Shown here: positions 8,761 to 18,409 of the stretch, in pieces
How the letters are laid out: the number at the start of each line of letters is the position of its first letter
Position numbering within the stretch: the stretch's first letter is position 1
DNA from: Candidatus Phytoplasma oryzae
GTDB lineage: Bacteria > Bacillota_I > Bacilli_A > Acholeplasmatales > Acholeplasmataceae
Direction of reading: 5' to 3'
DNA: 64,000 bases
Assembly (NCBI RefSeq): GCF_003263355.1
Contig: NZ_JHUK01000001.1
Coordinates: 82,382-146,381, forward strand
The notes under the pieces: generated by a model
Database searches by the model: none
What the model saw: only the letters and a program-made list of their open reading frames with translations
Told to the model about the DNA's origin: nothing
Program-made: the position numbers and the translations under genes

Positions 8761-10161
8761 ATTATTTTTTTTAAAAAAAAATTTTCTTTTTTTTTAATTT
8801 TTTTTTTAACAAATAATTTTTTTTTATTATTGTCAAACCCAAAATTAGTTTATGCTAAACCATTTTTTTATCAACAATCATGTTTACCAATTAAGATAGC
8901 TAATATTAAGAATTTACAAGAAGAATGGCTAAAAACTCAATTAAAAATAAAAAAATATGATTTTAATGTTTCGAATATAAAAGATATACAAGATATAATG
9001 AAATTTTTAAATATTAATTTAGATTACATTGAAAATGACATTCCTTCTTATAATTCATTTAATAATTTGTCTATTAAAAATTATCTTAAAGATCCTCCTG
9101 AAGGTCTTTTAGGGATTTATTTAAAACCAAGAATAAATCCATTTAAATCAGAATATCCTTCTCAAAATTATAAGTTTACTATAGAAGATTTTTTAGAATA
9201 TAGATTATCTATACAAGAAATTTATTGTTTTTGGGATATTAATAAAAAAAAAAATAATAATGAAAAAGTTGAAATATTTCATATAAAAGATTTTATTAAT
9301 TTTAATGAAAATATAGAAGATTATATTAATAATTATTTGTTAAAAAATAATATTATTCAACAGTCTAAATTAGTTCAAATAGGTTGTTTTAATAAAAGTC
9401 CTGATACAGAAATTATTTTTAATTTGCCTCAAGGAAAATATAATGGATATAATATTTCGGCAATTTATTTTGATAATGGCATAAGATCTATCGATTCTTC
9501 CGATAAAAATGTCAATGATTTATTAAAAATGAGTAATGGAGCTGAAAAAATTTATATATTTTCTATTGAAAATTCACATAAAATTATTAAAAATATTAAT
9601 TTAGGTTTACAACCTAATCCTTTAGAAGCTATATTGAATTGGAAAAAAGAAAATAATTTTTTTGATTTACAAGGAGAATATAAAGAAAAAAAAGATTTTA
9701 ATAATAATATAGAATTTATATTAAATACTTTTTCACAAAAAGATACAATTTATTTAGTTAAAGCTTTTAAAGATTATTCTTTAGAAATAAAGGAATATTA
9801 TCAAAAACTAAAAAAATGGCAAGATCAATGTTATTTTAAACCTAATGATATTTTAACTTTAGAACAAATTATTGAAAAAATATTTCTATTTTTAAGAACA
9901 CGATTTATTTATAGTTCTACTAATTATGATGGAATTTATCATCTTTCTTCTCAACAGTATTTTTTACCTAATCAAATATTGAGTGGTATTTATTCTTTTA
10001 AAATTCAATTAGAAGAACAATGTTTTAGCAAAAAAAATTGTGATAAAATTATAATTATTGGTCAAAATATTAATGATAAAATTTCTAAAAAAGATATTTT
10101 TATTTTTAATGAATATTATGATATTCTTGCTCCTCCTCTAAAACCTCAAATTTTAAGTTAA
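8761..10161 (+). CDS. Secreted protein of unknown function (probable ATT start)
   Basis: I do not recognise the family. Taken from ATT 8761 the protein has 466 residues and opens with a good signal peptide: lysines, a Phe/Leu core, and a likely cut after VYA before KPFFYQQS. A start at TTG 8830 would remove most of that peptide and lacks an SD, whereas ATT has the strongest SD in this region. The mature part is hydrophilic and has no membrane segment. It holds a KDPPEGLLGIYLKPR stretch and the four cysteines QSC, GC, QCYF and EQC, so disulphides are possible outside the cell. Phytoplasma proteins of this kind are exported by Sec into host sap or cytoplasm. It stands alone, tail to tail with tldE. 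Confidence 0.72.
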   Translation: MIFFKKKFSFFLIFFLTNNFFLLLSNPKLVYAKPFFYQQSCLPIKIANIKNLQEEWLKTQLKIKKYDFNVSNIKDIQDIMKFLNINLDYIENDIPSYNSFNNLSIKNYLKDPPEGLLGIYLKPRINPFKSEYPSQNYKFTIEDFLEYRLSIQEIYCFWDINKKKNNNEKVEIFHIKDFINFNENIEDYINNYLLKNNIIQQSKLVQIGCFNKSPDTEIIFNLPQGKYNGYNISAIYFDNGIRSIDSSDKNVNDLLKMSNGAEKIYIFSIENSHKIIKNINLGLQPNPLEAILNWKKENNFFDLQGEYKEKKDFNNNIEFILNTFSQKDTIYLVKAFKDYSLEIKEYYQKLKKWQDQCYFKPNDILTLEQIIEKIFLFLRTRFIYSSTNYDGIYHLSSQQYFLPNQILSGIYSFKIQLEEQCFSKKNCDKIIIIGQNINDKISKKDIFIFNEYYDILAPPLKPQILS

Positions 10162-10211
10162 TTTTTTTTCTATTTTATATTCAATAAAAAAATATTATTA
10201 ATAAATTTTTA

Positions 10212-11540
10212 TTATTCTTTTCCGGCTACAGATAAAGTACCTACATAAACACTAGCACTTCCGTATCCAGCGGAATTAAATATAAAATCATTAGCAATAT
10301 TTTTTAAGTTTTGAAGAATATTGAAAAAATTACCAGAAATAATAATCATTTTTACTGGATAAGTAATTTTACCTTTTTCTATTTTAAAACCTTTAGCTTG
10401 AATACTAAAATCTCCTGTAATATCATTAATTCCAGCATGCAAACCTATTAATTCATCAATAAAAATTCCTTTTTTTATTTTTATTATTATTTCATTTAAT
10501 GTTTCTTGCCCTTTTTCTAAATAACAGTTACTCATACTAATGTTGTTGTTAAAACAATTTCCTGTAGATTTAACATTAAAAATATTAGCTGTTCTTAAAT
10601 TATGGATGAATTGTTTTAATATTCCTTTTTGAACAATTATTTTTTTTTTACCTGCAATTCCTTCATCATCAAATTTATATTGAAAAAAAGATGAAGATGA
10701 TAAAGGATTATCAATAATAGTAACTTTACTCGATGCTATTTTTTGATTTATTTTATCTTTTAGTTTGGTTAAGTTATGATATACATTCATACCATTAAAA
10801 ATACCACTAAATTTTTGAAGAAGTTTAGCAAAAGTTTTATTTGAAAAAATTATATCATAAATGCCAGATTTTAAAAATTGAGCATCTAATTTTTTTTCTC
10901 CTTTTTTTATTATTTTTTGTGCATATTTTTCTATATCAAAATGTTGAAATTCTTTAACTAAAAAATATTCACTAATTTCTTCGATTTTGTTATTTTTTTC
11001 AAATAAACAAAAAACATATATTTCTGCAAAATTTTCTTTTTGTTCTAAATTGAGACCTTTTGAATTAATTATTTTTTTATTGTAAAAAGTTTCGCTATAG
11101 GTTATATTTTCATTTTGTTTATAAAAAGGACTTTTTGATATTTTTTTTTCTAATTTGAATAATAAATTATATTTTTTTTCAATTTTTATTTTTGAGAAGT
11201 CAAAATTATTTTTTTTTATGGATGGATATTCAAACGATCCGCTAAAAATATCATCTTTATATTCTGAAAATGATATTTCGATTTGATTTTTTAATGTATT
11301 TAAAATTTCTTCTAACATATTATCATCTATTTTTTCTAAATAAATAGACGATTTTTTTTGTTGATATAAACCTTTTAATGTTATTGATGTTGATTTATTT
11401 TGTATATGTTCATTAATTTTTTTATTTTCTAAACTTATAGCTAAATTTTTATTTTGATTAATTAAAAATTCTAAAGCTTCAAATTTTTTTTTAAAAATAG
11501 CATTTTGAAACCATTTATTATAGTTTAATTGATTATTCAT
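10212..11540 (-). CDS. pmbA: TldE/PmbA-type metalloprotease partner subunit
   Basis: TldE is the non-catalytic partner of TldD. In E. coli the heterodimer trims unfolded peptides, including microcin B17 precursor and the CcdA antitoxin. The 442-residue protein has the family's C-terminal half (FKFDDEGIAGKKKIIVQKGI, and GDFSIQAKGFKIEKGKITYP near the end) and lacks HExxxH, as expected for TldE. The start overlaps the end of tldD by 8 bases, so the subunits are translated together. Targets in a phytoplasma are unknown. Confidence 0.87.
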   Translation of the reverse strand: MNNQLNYNKWFQNAIFKKKFEALEFLINQNKNLAISLENKKINEHIQNKSTSITLKGLYQQKKSSIYLEKIDDNMLEEILNTLKNQIEISFSEYKDDIFSGSFEYPSIKKNNFDFSKIKIEKKYNLLFKLEKKISKSPFYKQNENITYSETFYNKKIINSKGLNLEQKENFAEIYVFCLFEKNNKIEEISEYFLVKEFQHFDIEKYAQKIIKKGEKKLDAQFLKSGIYDIIFSNKTFAKLLQKFSGIFNGMNVYHNLTKLKDKINQKIASSKVTIIDNPLSSSSFFQYKFDDEGIAGKKKIIVQKGILKQFIHNLRTANIFNVKSTGNCFNNNISMSNCYLEKGQETLNEIIIKIKKGIFIDELIGLHAGINDITGDFSIQAKGFKIEKGKITYPVKMIIISGNFFNILQNLKNIANDFIFNSAGYGSASVYVGTLSVAGKE

Positions 11541-12918
11541 TTTTTCCTCCTCCTACAATCATTTTTGTTACTCTAATAGTAGGTTGGCCTAAATCAACAG
11601 GAATATATCCAGAAATAGAACCGCAATAACCTTGGCTAAAATTCAAATCATTACCAACTCTATCTATTTTTAATAAAATTTCTTGACCATATCCTATCAA
11701 CATCATTCCCTTAACAGGTTTGGTTATTTTACCTTTTTCGATTAAATATCCTAAATTAACCATAAAATTAAATTCTCCTGTTGCTGTTGAAACAGTTCCG
11801 CCGCCTAAATTTTGAGCATAAAGTCCATAAGAAGTATCTTTTATAATATCTTCTGGCTTATGTTTACCAGGAGCTATATAAGTAGAATTCATTCTAGATG
11901 TCGGTGAATATTTATAGGATTCTCTTCTTGAAGATCCTGTGGGTGGCATTTTCATTCTTAGACTATTGCGATAGTCTATTAAGTAATTTTTTAAAATACC
12001 GTTTTTTATTAAAAGATTTTTTTGAGTTTTATTTCCTTCGTCGTCAAAATTAAGTTTTCCCCAAGCTGTAGAAATATTTCCATCATCAAAAGCTGTTATA
12101 AGTTCGGAAGCTATTTTTTGATTAATTTTGCCACAAAAAGGAGATAATCCTTTCGCAACAGCAGTAGCTTCTAAAGAATGACCACAAGCTTCATGAAAAA
12201 TAACTCCTCCTACACCGTTATTGATAACGACTGGCATGTTTTGGGGTTTTAATTCTAGTGCATCTAACAATATTACAGCATTTTGAGCTACTTTTAGAGC
12301 TTTTTCTTTTAAATTAATAACATCAAAAAATTCTAAACCCATTGATCTACCAATACTATCATGAAATTCTTGTAAATTTTGTTTTTTTTGAGCTATAGAT
12401 GTTAAACTACATTTTATATAAGGTCGAAAATCATTTTGATATACTCCTTTAGAATTTATTATTAAAACTTTTTGTTCTTTTTCTTCCATATTAACAATAG
12501 TTTTAGTAATATAATCACTATATTTCATCATTATTGTGGATAAATCAATCATTTTTTGAGTTTTTTCTTTTGTTGTTACACTATTGAAAGGTTTTTTAAA
12601 TTCATTTTTAAAAATTTTTGATTTTCCTAAAGGAATTAATGAAATAATATTTTTTTCGCAAGAATATTTTTTTTGTTCTTTAATCAGATTTAATATTGTT
12701 TGATAATTAACTTCATTTGTATATATATAAACTTCTTTTGTATTTTTTAATAAACGAATACCGACACCGAATATATTTCCGCTATTATATGAAATAATTT
12801 TTTTATTAATAATTTTAAGGTTTTTATAAATAGTATCTTCAAAAAATAATTCTATAAAATCAAATCCTTGTTTTAATGCAGTTTTTAAAATATTATTTAT
12901 TTCTATTTTATTTAACAT
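11533..12918 (-). CDS. tldD: TldD metalloprotease
   Basis: The catalytic subunit of TldD/TldE. The zinc motif HEACGH lies near residues 240-245 in GGVIFHEACGHSLEATAVAKG. The family's GKLNFDDEGN, PTGSSRRESY and the closing GYCGSISGYIPVDLGQP are all present, and at 461 residues it is full length. It comes first in a two-gene operon with pmbA, downstream of a DEAD-box helicase on the same strand but separated from it by a hairpin terminator. Confidence 0.92.
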   Translation of the reverse strand: MLNKIEINNILKTALKQGFDFIELFFEDTIYKNLKIINKKIISYNSGNIFGVGIRLLKNTKEVYIYTNEVNYQTILNLIKEQKKYSCEKNIISLIPLGKSKIFKNEFKKPFNSVTTKEKTQKMIDLSTIMMKYSDYITKTIVNMEEKEQKVLIINSKGVYQNDFRPYIKCSLTSIAQKKQNLQEFHDSIGRSMGLEFFDVINLKEKALKVAQNAVILLDALELKPQNMPVVINNGVGGVIFHEACGHSLEATAVAKGLSPFCGKINQKIASELITAFDDGNISTAWGKLNFDDEGNKTQKNLLIKNGILKNYLIDYRNSLRMKMPPTGSSRRESYKYSPTSRMNSTYIAPGKHKPEDIIKDTSYGLYAQNLGGGTVSTATGEFNFMVNLGYLIEKGKITKPVKGMMLIGYGQEILLKIDRVGNDLNFSQGYCGSISGYIPVDLGQPTIRVTKMIVGGGKNE

Positions 12919-12977
12919 TAAATTTTTATACTTTTCCTTTTTATTTTTTTAATTTTAATCAAAAAATATTTGTTTAT

Positions 12978-13023
12978 AAAAAAAATATAAATATATGATA
13001 TGAATTTATATTTATATTTTTTT
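12978..13023 (-). terminator. Bidirectional-looking terminator after the DEAD-box gene
   Basis: An A-run then AAATATAAATATA (left arm) pairs with TATATTTATATTT (right arm) around about 11 bases. In the minus direction the stem is followed by a T run. It lies between the helicase stop (13096) and the tldD start (12918). Confidence 0.6.
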
Positions 13024-13095
13024 ATTTAATTAATATATTTTAATAAAAAATAAAATTAATATGTATTAATATTTTTTGTCTAAAACAATTTTTAT

Positions 13096-14745
13096 TTATT
13101 TAAATGAAGTTATTTTTAAAAGTTTGTTTTCAAAATAAACATTATTTTTATATTTGATTTTTTCTACTAAATTTTTGGAAATTTCAAAAATAGTTTTTTC
13201 ATAGTAATGTTTAATATTTCCTATATTTCTTTTATAAATATGGAATTTTTCATCCATAATTTTTAATAATAATAAAGGATTGTTTATACCATCTTTTTTT
13301 CCTAAATTAATACTTATTTCTTCCATATTTTCTCTTTTTTTAAGAAAATTAGTATTTTTATTATTAAATTTTGTTCTAAATTTATTTTCTATAATATTAT
13401 TTTTTTTATAATTTGTATTTTGTCTAATATCAGATATTGGTTCATAGTTTTTCTTTTTTGGTCTGAAATATTGGACAAAACTATTAATAATTTTTCTGGC
13501 TTCAAACTTATCTAATAAATCATTAATTAATATTTCATTTTCTTTAGTTTCTACAATTTCTTCTTTTTCGATGAGTTTTTTAATTTTTTTATAAAAATGA
13601 GAATTTTGTTCTTTTTGTATTTCTTCTATAGTAGGTATATTTAAAAAAGTTATTTTGTCTTTTAAATAATATTCTAATTTTTTTAATCTGTTTATTTTTG
13701 TATAACTTATAAAACTATAAGCTAAACCATCCTTACCTGCTCTGCCTGTTCTTCCAATCCTATGAACATAAACTTCATCTTCATGTGGTAAATCATAATT
13801 AATAATCATTTTAACATCAGAAATATCTAATCCTCTAGCAGCAACATCAGTAGCTACTAATATTTTTATATTTTTTTTTCTAAAATTATCCATAACATAT
13901 TTTCTTTGATTTTGTTTTAAATCTCCATGAATAGCATTAACTAGAAAGTTTTCGTTTTGTAAATAATTAAATATATTATCTACATCTTTTTTAGTATTAG
14001 CAAAAATAATTACAGAATCTAAATTTTTTTGATCTAAAAGACGAACTAAAAGTTTATTTTTATTATATTCTTTGATTATGAAATAAAATTGTTTAATAGA
14101 CTTAACAGCGATATTGTCTTGTTTAATTTTTAATATTTTAGGATTTTTTTGGTATTTAAAAGCTATCTTTTTGATTGTTAGAGGTAGAGTGGCTGAAAAA
14201 AGAACAGTTTGTCTCTGTTCAGGAATATTTTTTAATATAGTTTCTAAAGCTTCTTGAAATCCCATTTTTAACATTTCATCAGCTTCATCTAGTGTTAAAA
14301 TTTTAATTTCAGAAATATCTACTTTTTTCTTTTCTAAAAGATCTATGATTCTTCCTGGAGTAGCAATAATGATATGTGGTTTTTTTTCTAAAATTTGAAA
14401 TTGTTTAGTGTATGATTCTCCACCGCAAATTAATGCTATTCTAATTTCCTTATAAAATTTTAATAATTTTTTAATTTCGTCAAATACCTGCATAGATAAT
14501 TCTCTCGTAGGGCATAATATTAAAGACTGTGTTTTTTCTATTTTAGGATTAATTTTTTCAATTATAGGAATACTAAATGAAAAAGTTTTTCCAGTTCCGG
14601 TTTGAGATTGAGCAATGATGTCATTTCCATTAATCATTTCAGGTATCACTAAAGCTTGGATAGGAGTAGGGTTTGCAAAATTTAATTCTTGTAAAGCTTC
14701 TTTTGTTTGTTTTAACAAATTTAATTCTTTAAATAAAATATTCAT
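13096..14745 (-). CDS. cshA: DEAD-box ATP-dependent RNA helicase
   Basis: Unwinds RNA during ribosome assembly, RNA decay and cold response. The ordered motifs are clear: FANPTPIQ (Q motif, 23-30), AQSQTGTGKT (Walker A, 45-54), PTRELSMQ, DEADEMLKMGF (DEAD), FSATLP, then in the second RecA lobe TDVAARGLDISDVKM and HRIGRTGRAGKDG. After about residue 380 there is a basic, Asn/Lys-rich tail to residue 549 that probably binds RNA. At 549 residues it resembles CshA/DeaD rather than short RhlE forms. It stands alone, with a long gene-free stretch upstream. Confidence 0.92.
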   Translation of the reverse strand: MNILFKELNLLKQTKEALQELNFANPTPIQALVIPEMINGNDIIAQSQTGTGKTFSFSIPIIEKINPKIEKTQSLILCPTRELSMQVFDEIKKLLKFYKEIRIALICGGESYTKQFQILEKKPHIIIATPGRIIDLLEKKKVDISEIKILTLDEADEMLKMGFQEALETILKNIPEQRQTVLFSATLPLTIKKIAFKYQKNPKILKIKQDNIAVKSIKQFYFIIKEYNKNKLLVRLLDQKNLDSVIIFANTKKDVDNIFNYLQNENFLVNAIHGDLKQNQRKYVMDNFRKKNIKILVATDVAARGLDISDVKMIINYDLPHEDEVYVHRIGRTGRAGKDGLAYSFISYTKINRLKKLEYYLKDKITFLNIPTIEEIQKEQNSHFYKKIKKLIEKEEIVETKENEILINDLLDKFEARKIINSFVQYFRPKKKNYEPISDIRQNTNYKKNNIIENKFRTKFNNKNTNFLKKRENMEEISINLGKKDGINNPLLLLKIMDEKFHIYKRNIGNIKHYYEKTIFEISKNLVEKIKYKNNVYFENKLLKITSFK

Positions 14746-16208
14746 CTTATTTTCCTCTATTTTTTTATAATTAACAAATAATTTTATAAGTATAAAATAA
14801 ATTTTAATTAGCTAATATATTTCTTAATTTTTATTTAATTTATATTTTTTTAATTTATTTTTTTAATTAATATTAAAAAATATTATTTTATTATTAATTT
14901 TATAAATATATAATTTTTGTTTATTAAAAATTTTATTTTTTTATTAAAAAATAAAGATTATAAAAAAATAAGATAAATTAAATCTAATAATTTTAATAAA
15001 TAATAAATTTCAATTGTTTTTTGAATTTTTATTTTTTATATATTATTACAAATATTTTTTTAAAATAAATTAAATGATATTATTAATCATATAATATTTT
15101 TATTTAATTTTATTTTAATTCAACACTTTAATTGAATTCTATTTTTAAAAAAAATTTTTATTTTATATTCTGTTTTATTTTTTTATAAATTCATAAAAAA
15201 AATTATTTATCTTTTAACTTTTTTATAATTTTTTTATTATATATTTATTATATTTTTTATACTTTTTTTATTATACATTCATTATACAAAATAAAAGTTA
15301 AATTAAATTTTTTTTTGTTTATAATTTATTAATTTTAATATTTTTTTATTTTTATTTTTTTTAGTGAAAATTATAATTATAGGTAAGATTATAATATAAA
15401 TATAAGTTAATGAAGTATAATTAGAATATATTTTTATATTTTATTTATGAAAAATTTTTGTTAATATTTTATTTTTTAAAAAAATGTTTTTTAAGATTAT
15501 TCAAAATATTTTATAAAAATTTTTCATAATTATTAATTTTTTATTTATTTACATATTTTTATTTATTAATATATTTAATATTAATATATTTAAATATATT
15601 TTTTACATTGAAACTTATTTTTTTCAAACTTATATATTAAAATTTAAATTTTTATTAAATTAAAAAAACAAAACTTACAATTTTGTTTAATTTAAAAATT
15701 TTTTTGATATTTTTATATCTAAAATTTTGATAAAATATAAATAATTTAAAAGAAATTTTTAATTTCTAATTTATTTTTTTATTCTATTTTTTATAAAAAA
15801 AATTAAAAAAATTTTATTAAATTTGAATTAATAAATAATTTAACAATTTTAGTAATTAAAAATTTAGTAATTCAAAATCAAAAAAAATTTATACAAAATA
15901 AGTTAATTTAAATTTTTAATTTTGTTTTTTTTATCTTTATTTTATTTTCTACATTTTGCTATTTTTTTAATTATAAATTTAATATCAAATAAATAATAAT
16001 AAATAGAATAAGAATAAAATAATAAAAATTTATTAATAAAATATGATAAAATTTCAAAATATTTTTTTTCATTAATTAAATTTATTAAAAAATTTTTTGA
16101 ATGTTTTTTTATTTTAAATAAAATTTAAAAAACATAAAATAATAAAAATTAAAGATAAAAAAATATTATAATTAATTTGTAAATCTTATTAGAAAGTTTT
16201 TCAAAATT
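14746..16208. other. 1.46 kb gene desert, extremely AT-rich
   Basis: No reading frame of useful length, no recognisable RNA gene and no clear coding relic on either strand. Many 60-base lines hold only about five G or C. Around 15,230-15,300 there are several loose copies of a TTTATTATA-like motif. It must contain the divergent promoters for the DEAD-box gene (minus) and the secreted protein at 16209 (plus), but I cannot single them out in this base composition. Confidence 0.6.
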
Positions 16209-16706
16209 ATGAATTTAAATTTAAAAAAGATCAAATTTACTTCAATTTTTTTATTTATAATATTTATGTTTTTTGTTTTTATAAATTTTTTCAAAACTAA
16301 TTTAATTTATGCTATTGGTGGTTCTTATTCTATTAAAGAAAAAAGTATTTCTCCGGAAAAAAGAGACGAGATTAAACCTTTGATTAGTAGAATAGATTTT
16401 TTATTAGAAGAAAAAAAAATAAATAAAAAAGATATTTCTATATTAGAAAATAATATTGAAAGTTTAAAATTAGAAAAAAGAAAAGTATTAATTTATCCAG
16501 ATAAATTTTATAAATTTCAATATTCAAACGGATTAAAAACATTTCATTTAATGCAAAAAAAACATTTTTTTAAAAAGAAAAATTTTTTAAAGAAAAGACA
16601 AGACGAAATAAAATTACAAATTAAAGTTTTAGAAAATGTTATCGAAGAAATTTTGCATTATGATTCTAATAGCCAAATTTTAGATTCTAATTCTAATAGT
16701 AATTAA
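16209..16706 (+). CDS. Small secreted protein, effector candidate
   Basis: I do not recognise a family. The 165-residue protein begins with a textbook Sec signal peptide: MNLNLKKIK, a hydrophobic core, and a likely cut after IYA at residue 35 before IGGSYS. The 130-residue mature part is charged and helical (ISRIDFLLEEKKINKKDI and KLQIKVLENVIEEIL look like coiled-coil pieces). It ends in a low-complexity DSNSQILDSNSNSN tail. Size and topology match phytoplasma effectors, but no known effector sequence is evident. The gene stands alone between a desert and its own terminator. Confidence 0.73.
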   Translation: MNLNLKKIKFTSIFLFIIFMFFVFINFFKTNLIYAIGGSYSIKEKSISPEKRDEIKPLISRIDFLLEEKKINKKDISILENNIESLKLEKRKVLIYPDKFYKFQYSNGLKTFHLMQKKHFFKKKNFLKKRQDEIKLQIKVLENVIEEILHYDSNSQILDSNSNSN

Positions 16707-16717
16707 AAATTAAATAT

Positions 16718-16752
16718 AAAAAACACATTTAATATTTTATATGTGTTTTTTA
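16718..16752 (+). terminator. Terminator of the secreted-protein gene
   Basis: AAAAAACACAT pairs with ATGTGTTTTTT (16741-16751) around 12 bases, ending in T's, 12 bases after the stop. Confidence 0.82.
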
Positions 16753-17163
16753 TATATATTAAAATTACATAAAAAAATTAAAATTTAAAATTAAATAAAA
16801 AACGAATTTTTTTCAAAAGAGATAAATAAAAATTATTTATTAAATTTAAAATTTAAATGTAATAAAATAAAAGAAAAATTTTTTTTAAAAGATATAAGTA
16901 AATATAAGAAAAAAATTTTTTCGAAAGAATAAATATGCCATTATTTTTTTAAAACTTTTAATGAAATAGAAATAATTCAGAGGGAAAGGTAAATTCAAAG
17001 TAAATTTTATATAAACCCGTTTCTTATTTTGGTTATAAAAAAATGGCTATTTTTTTAGTATTATTTTTATGTTTGTATAAGATGTCACTATCTATATCTT
17101 TTTCCTAATTTTATTTAGGATATATTATATTAAAATTTTTTAGGAATATAGATTAAAAAAAAC
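16753..17163. other. Intergenic stretch with small hairpins
   Basis: No gene is recognisable. CCATTATTTTTTTA near 16938 and TAAAAAAATGG near 17035 are nearly complementary, and TCCTAA/TTAGGA near 17104-17121 forms a small hairpin. The less AT-rich segment 16975-17050 (CAGAGGGAAAGG, AACCCG) could be part of a structured RNA, but I cannot assign it. Confidence 0.4.
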
Positions 17164-17859
17164 TTAAATTATATTTGAATTATTAATAAAAGAATTGGTT
17201 AGAGTTAAAGGAGTGATAATATTTAAAGCTTTTTTAGAATTTTCATAAAGATTATTAATTAAACAAACAGCTGGATTTGAAATATAATTCCAATCAAAAG
17301 ATTTATCTTGAGAAGATGAATTTTGGCTATCTGTAGAAGATATGACATCTGAAGGATAATGATGTGGTTGAGAATCAGATATATTTAATTCTTTTTTAAA
17401 ATTTAAAACTTCTTCTCTCAGTTTACTTATTTTAATTTGAAAATCTGAATCTAAAATAGAAGTATTGGATATTTGTTTAAATTGATAAATTAATTTTTCT
17501 AATGCTTTGATCTGATTATTATTTAAATTATCGAAAAAAATATTATTTTTTTTAAAAAAAGCTATTATTTTATTTTTTGTTTTTGTATTTTGCAGATTAC
17601 GAAAATATAATAATGAAGATAAATCAATTTCTTTTTGATAATTTTCTTTTTTTAATTTAAAAATAGCTTCATTATTTTTTGTAGTAGTTTGGGAAATTTT
17701 TTGACTGGAAGAAACTGTTGGATAAGAAAAATTTCTATAAGAAGAGGGAATAAAGTAAAAAGGAAAAAGAAATAATAAAAGGAATAAAAATATAAAAAAC
17801 ATAACAATTAAAAATAAAAAAATAGGAAATAAAATAGTTATTTTTTTGCTTTTATTCAT
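17164..17859 (-). CDS. Membrane-anchored protein of unknown function
   Basis: 231 residues, family not recognised. Residues 8-36 are one strongly hydrophobic segment after MNKSKK, followed by Ser/Thr/Asn-rich sequence and a helical region (about 70-150) without further membrane spans. Without a good cleavage site it is more likely an anchored surface protein than a released one. A Ser/Asp-rich stretch (SDVISSTDSQNSSSQDKS) precedes a last, mildly hydrophobic section. The start overlaps the end of the upstream membrane-protein gene by 8 bases, so the two are co-translated and may work together. Confidence 0.66.
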   Translation of the reverse strand: MNKSKKITILFPIFLFLIVMFFIFLFLLLFLFPFYFIPSSYRNFSYPTVSSSQKISQTTTKNNEAIFKLKKENYQKEIDLSSLLYFRNLQNTKTKNKIIAFFKKNNIFFDNLNNNQIKALEKLIYQFKQISNTSILDSDFQIKISKLREEVLNFKKELNISDSQPHHYPSDVISSTDSQNSSSQDKSFDWNYISNPAVCLINNLYENSKKALNIITPLTLTNSFINNSNII

Positions 17860-18328
17860 TATTTTTTTTAACTTCTTCTGAAGATGAACATAATTTTTTA
17901 TCTGAAAAATATAAATTATTTTTTATTTCTTTTTTTATTATTTTATCAACTTTATTTTTCAAATAATATTTTTCTTTTTGTCTATTTTTTTTAAAAATAA
18001 TAATTTTATAAGGCCAAATAAATAAATAAAGTAGAAAATAAAAAATTTTTTTAAAAAAAAGATAAAAAAAATTAAAAATTATTTGAAAAAATTTTAAAAT
18101 ATCTTGAAGGAAAATAAAAATAATTATAAGAAAATAAATATGAATAAAACTTATTAAAAATAAAAAAAGATACTTTATGCTAGCTATAATACTAGAAACA
18201 TTATTAAAACTAATTTTCTTAATATTTATTAAGTTATGATATTGAGTTATAATATAACCGTTAGAGTTTAAAATAAAATTTTTAATTTTAACAAAAATTT
18301 TTACAATAAGATTAATAATTTTTTTCAT
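17852..18328 (-). CDS. Small integral membrane protein of unknown function
   Basis: 158 residues, family not recognised. About three hydrophobic segments (near 45-80, 82-100 and 100-115) are rich in Phe, Ile and Leu. The basic C-terminus (KKNRQKEKYYLKNKVDKIIK) probably faces the cytoplasm. It is the first of two overlapping genes. SD-like AGAGGA lies upstream of ATG 18328. Just before it lie two inverted repeats (18360-18391 and 18410-18565) that separate it from pgi on the same strand. Confidence 0.6.
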   Translation of the reverse strand: MKKIINLIVKIFVKIKNFILNSNGYIITQYHNLINIKKISFNNVSSIIASIKYLFLFLISFIHIYFLIIIFIFLQDILKFFQIIFNFFYLFFKKIFYFLLYLFIWPYKIIIFKKNRQKEKYYLKNKVDKIIKKEIKNNLYFSDKKLCSSSEEVKKNNE

Positions 18329-18359
18329 AAAAATATATATATCCTCTTTAATTAAAATT

Positions 18360-18391
18360 AATTATATAATTGTTGGCGCAATTATATAATT
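18360..18391. promoter_or_regulatory. 13-bp perfect inverted repeat with GC-rich loop
   Basis: AATTATATAATTG and CAATTATATAATT flank the six bases TTGGCG. It is followed on the plus strand by seven T's, so it can act as a terminator there. It also lies only 31 bases upstream of the minus-strand gene at 18328, where it could be an operator or attenuator. Confidence 0.55.
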
Positions 18392-18409
18392 TTTTTAATA
18401 TTATTTTTT

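Noticed and set aside
16209..16706. Assignment to a named effector (SAP54/PHYL1, SAP11, SAP05, TENGU)
   Set aside because: Only size, signal peptide and helical character agree. No characteristic sequence was recognised.
16975..17050. Possible structured RNA (riboswitch or RNase P piece)
   Set aside because: The conserved RNase P segments (GAGGAAAGTCC, AGACAGAA) are missing and no known riboswitch core is visible.
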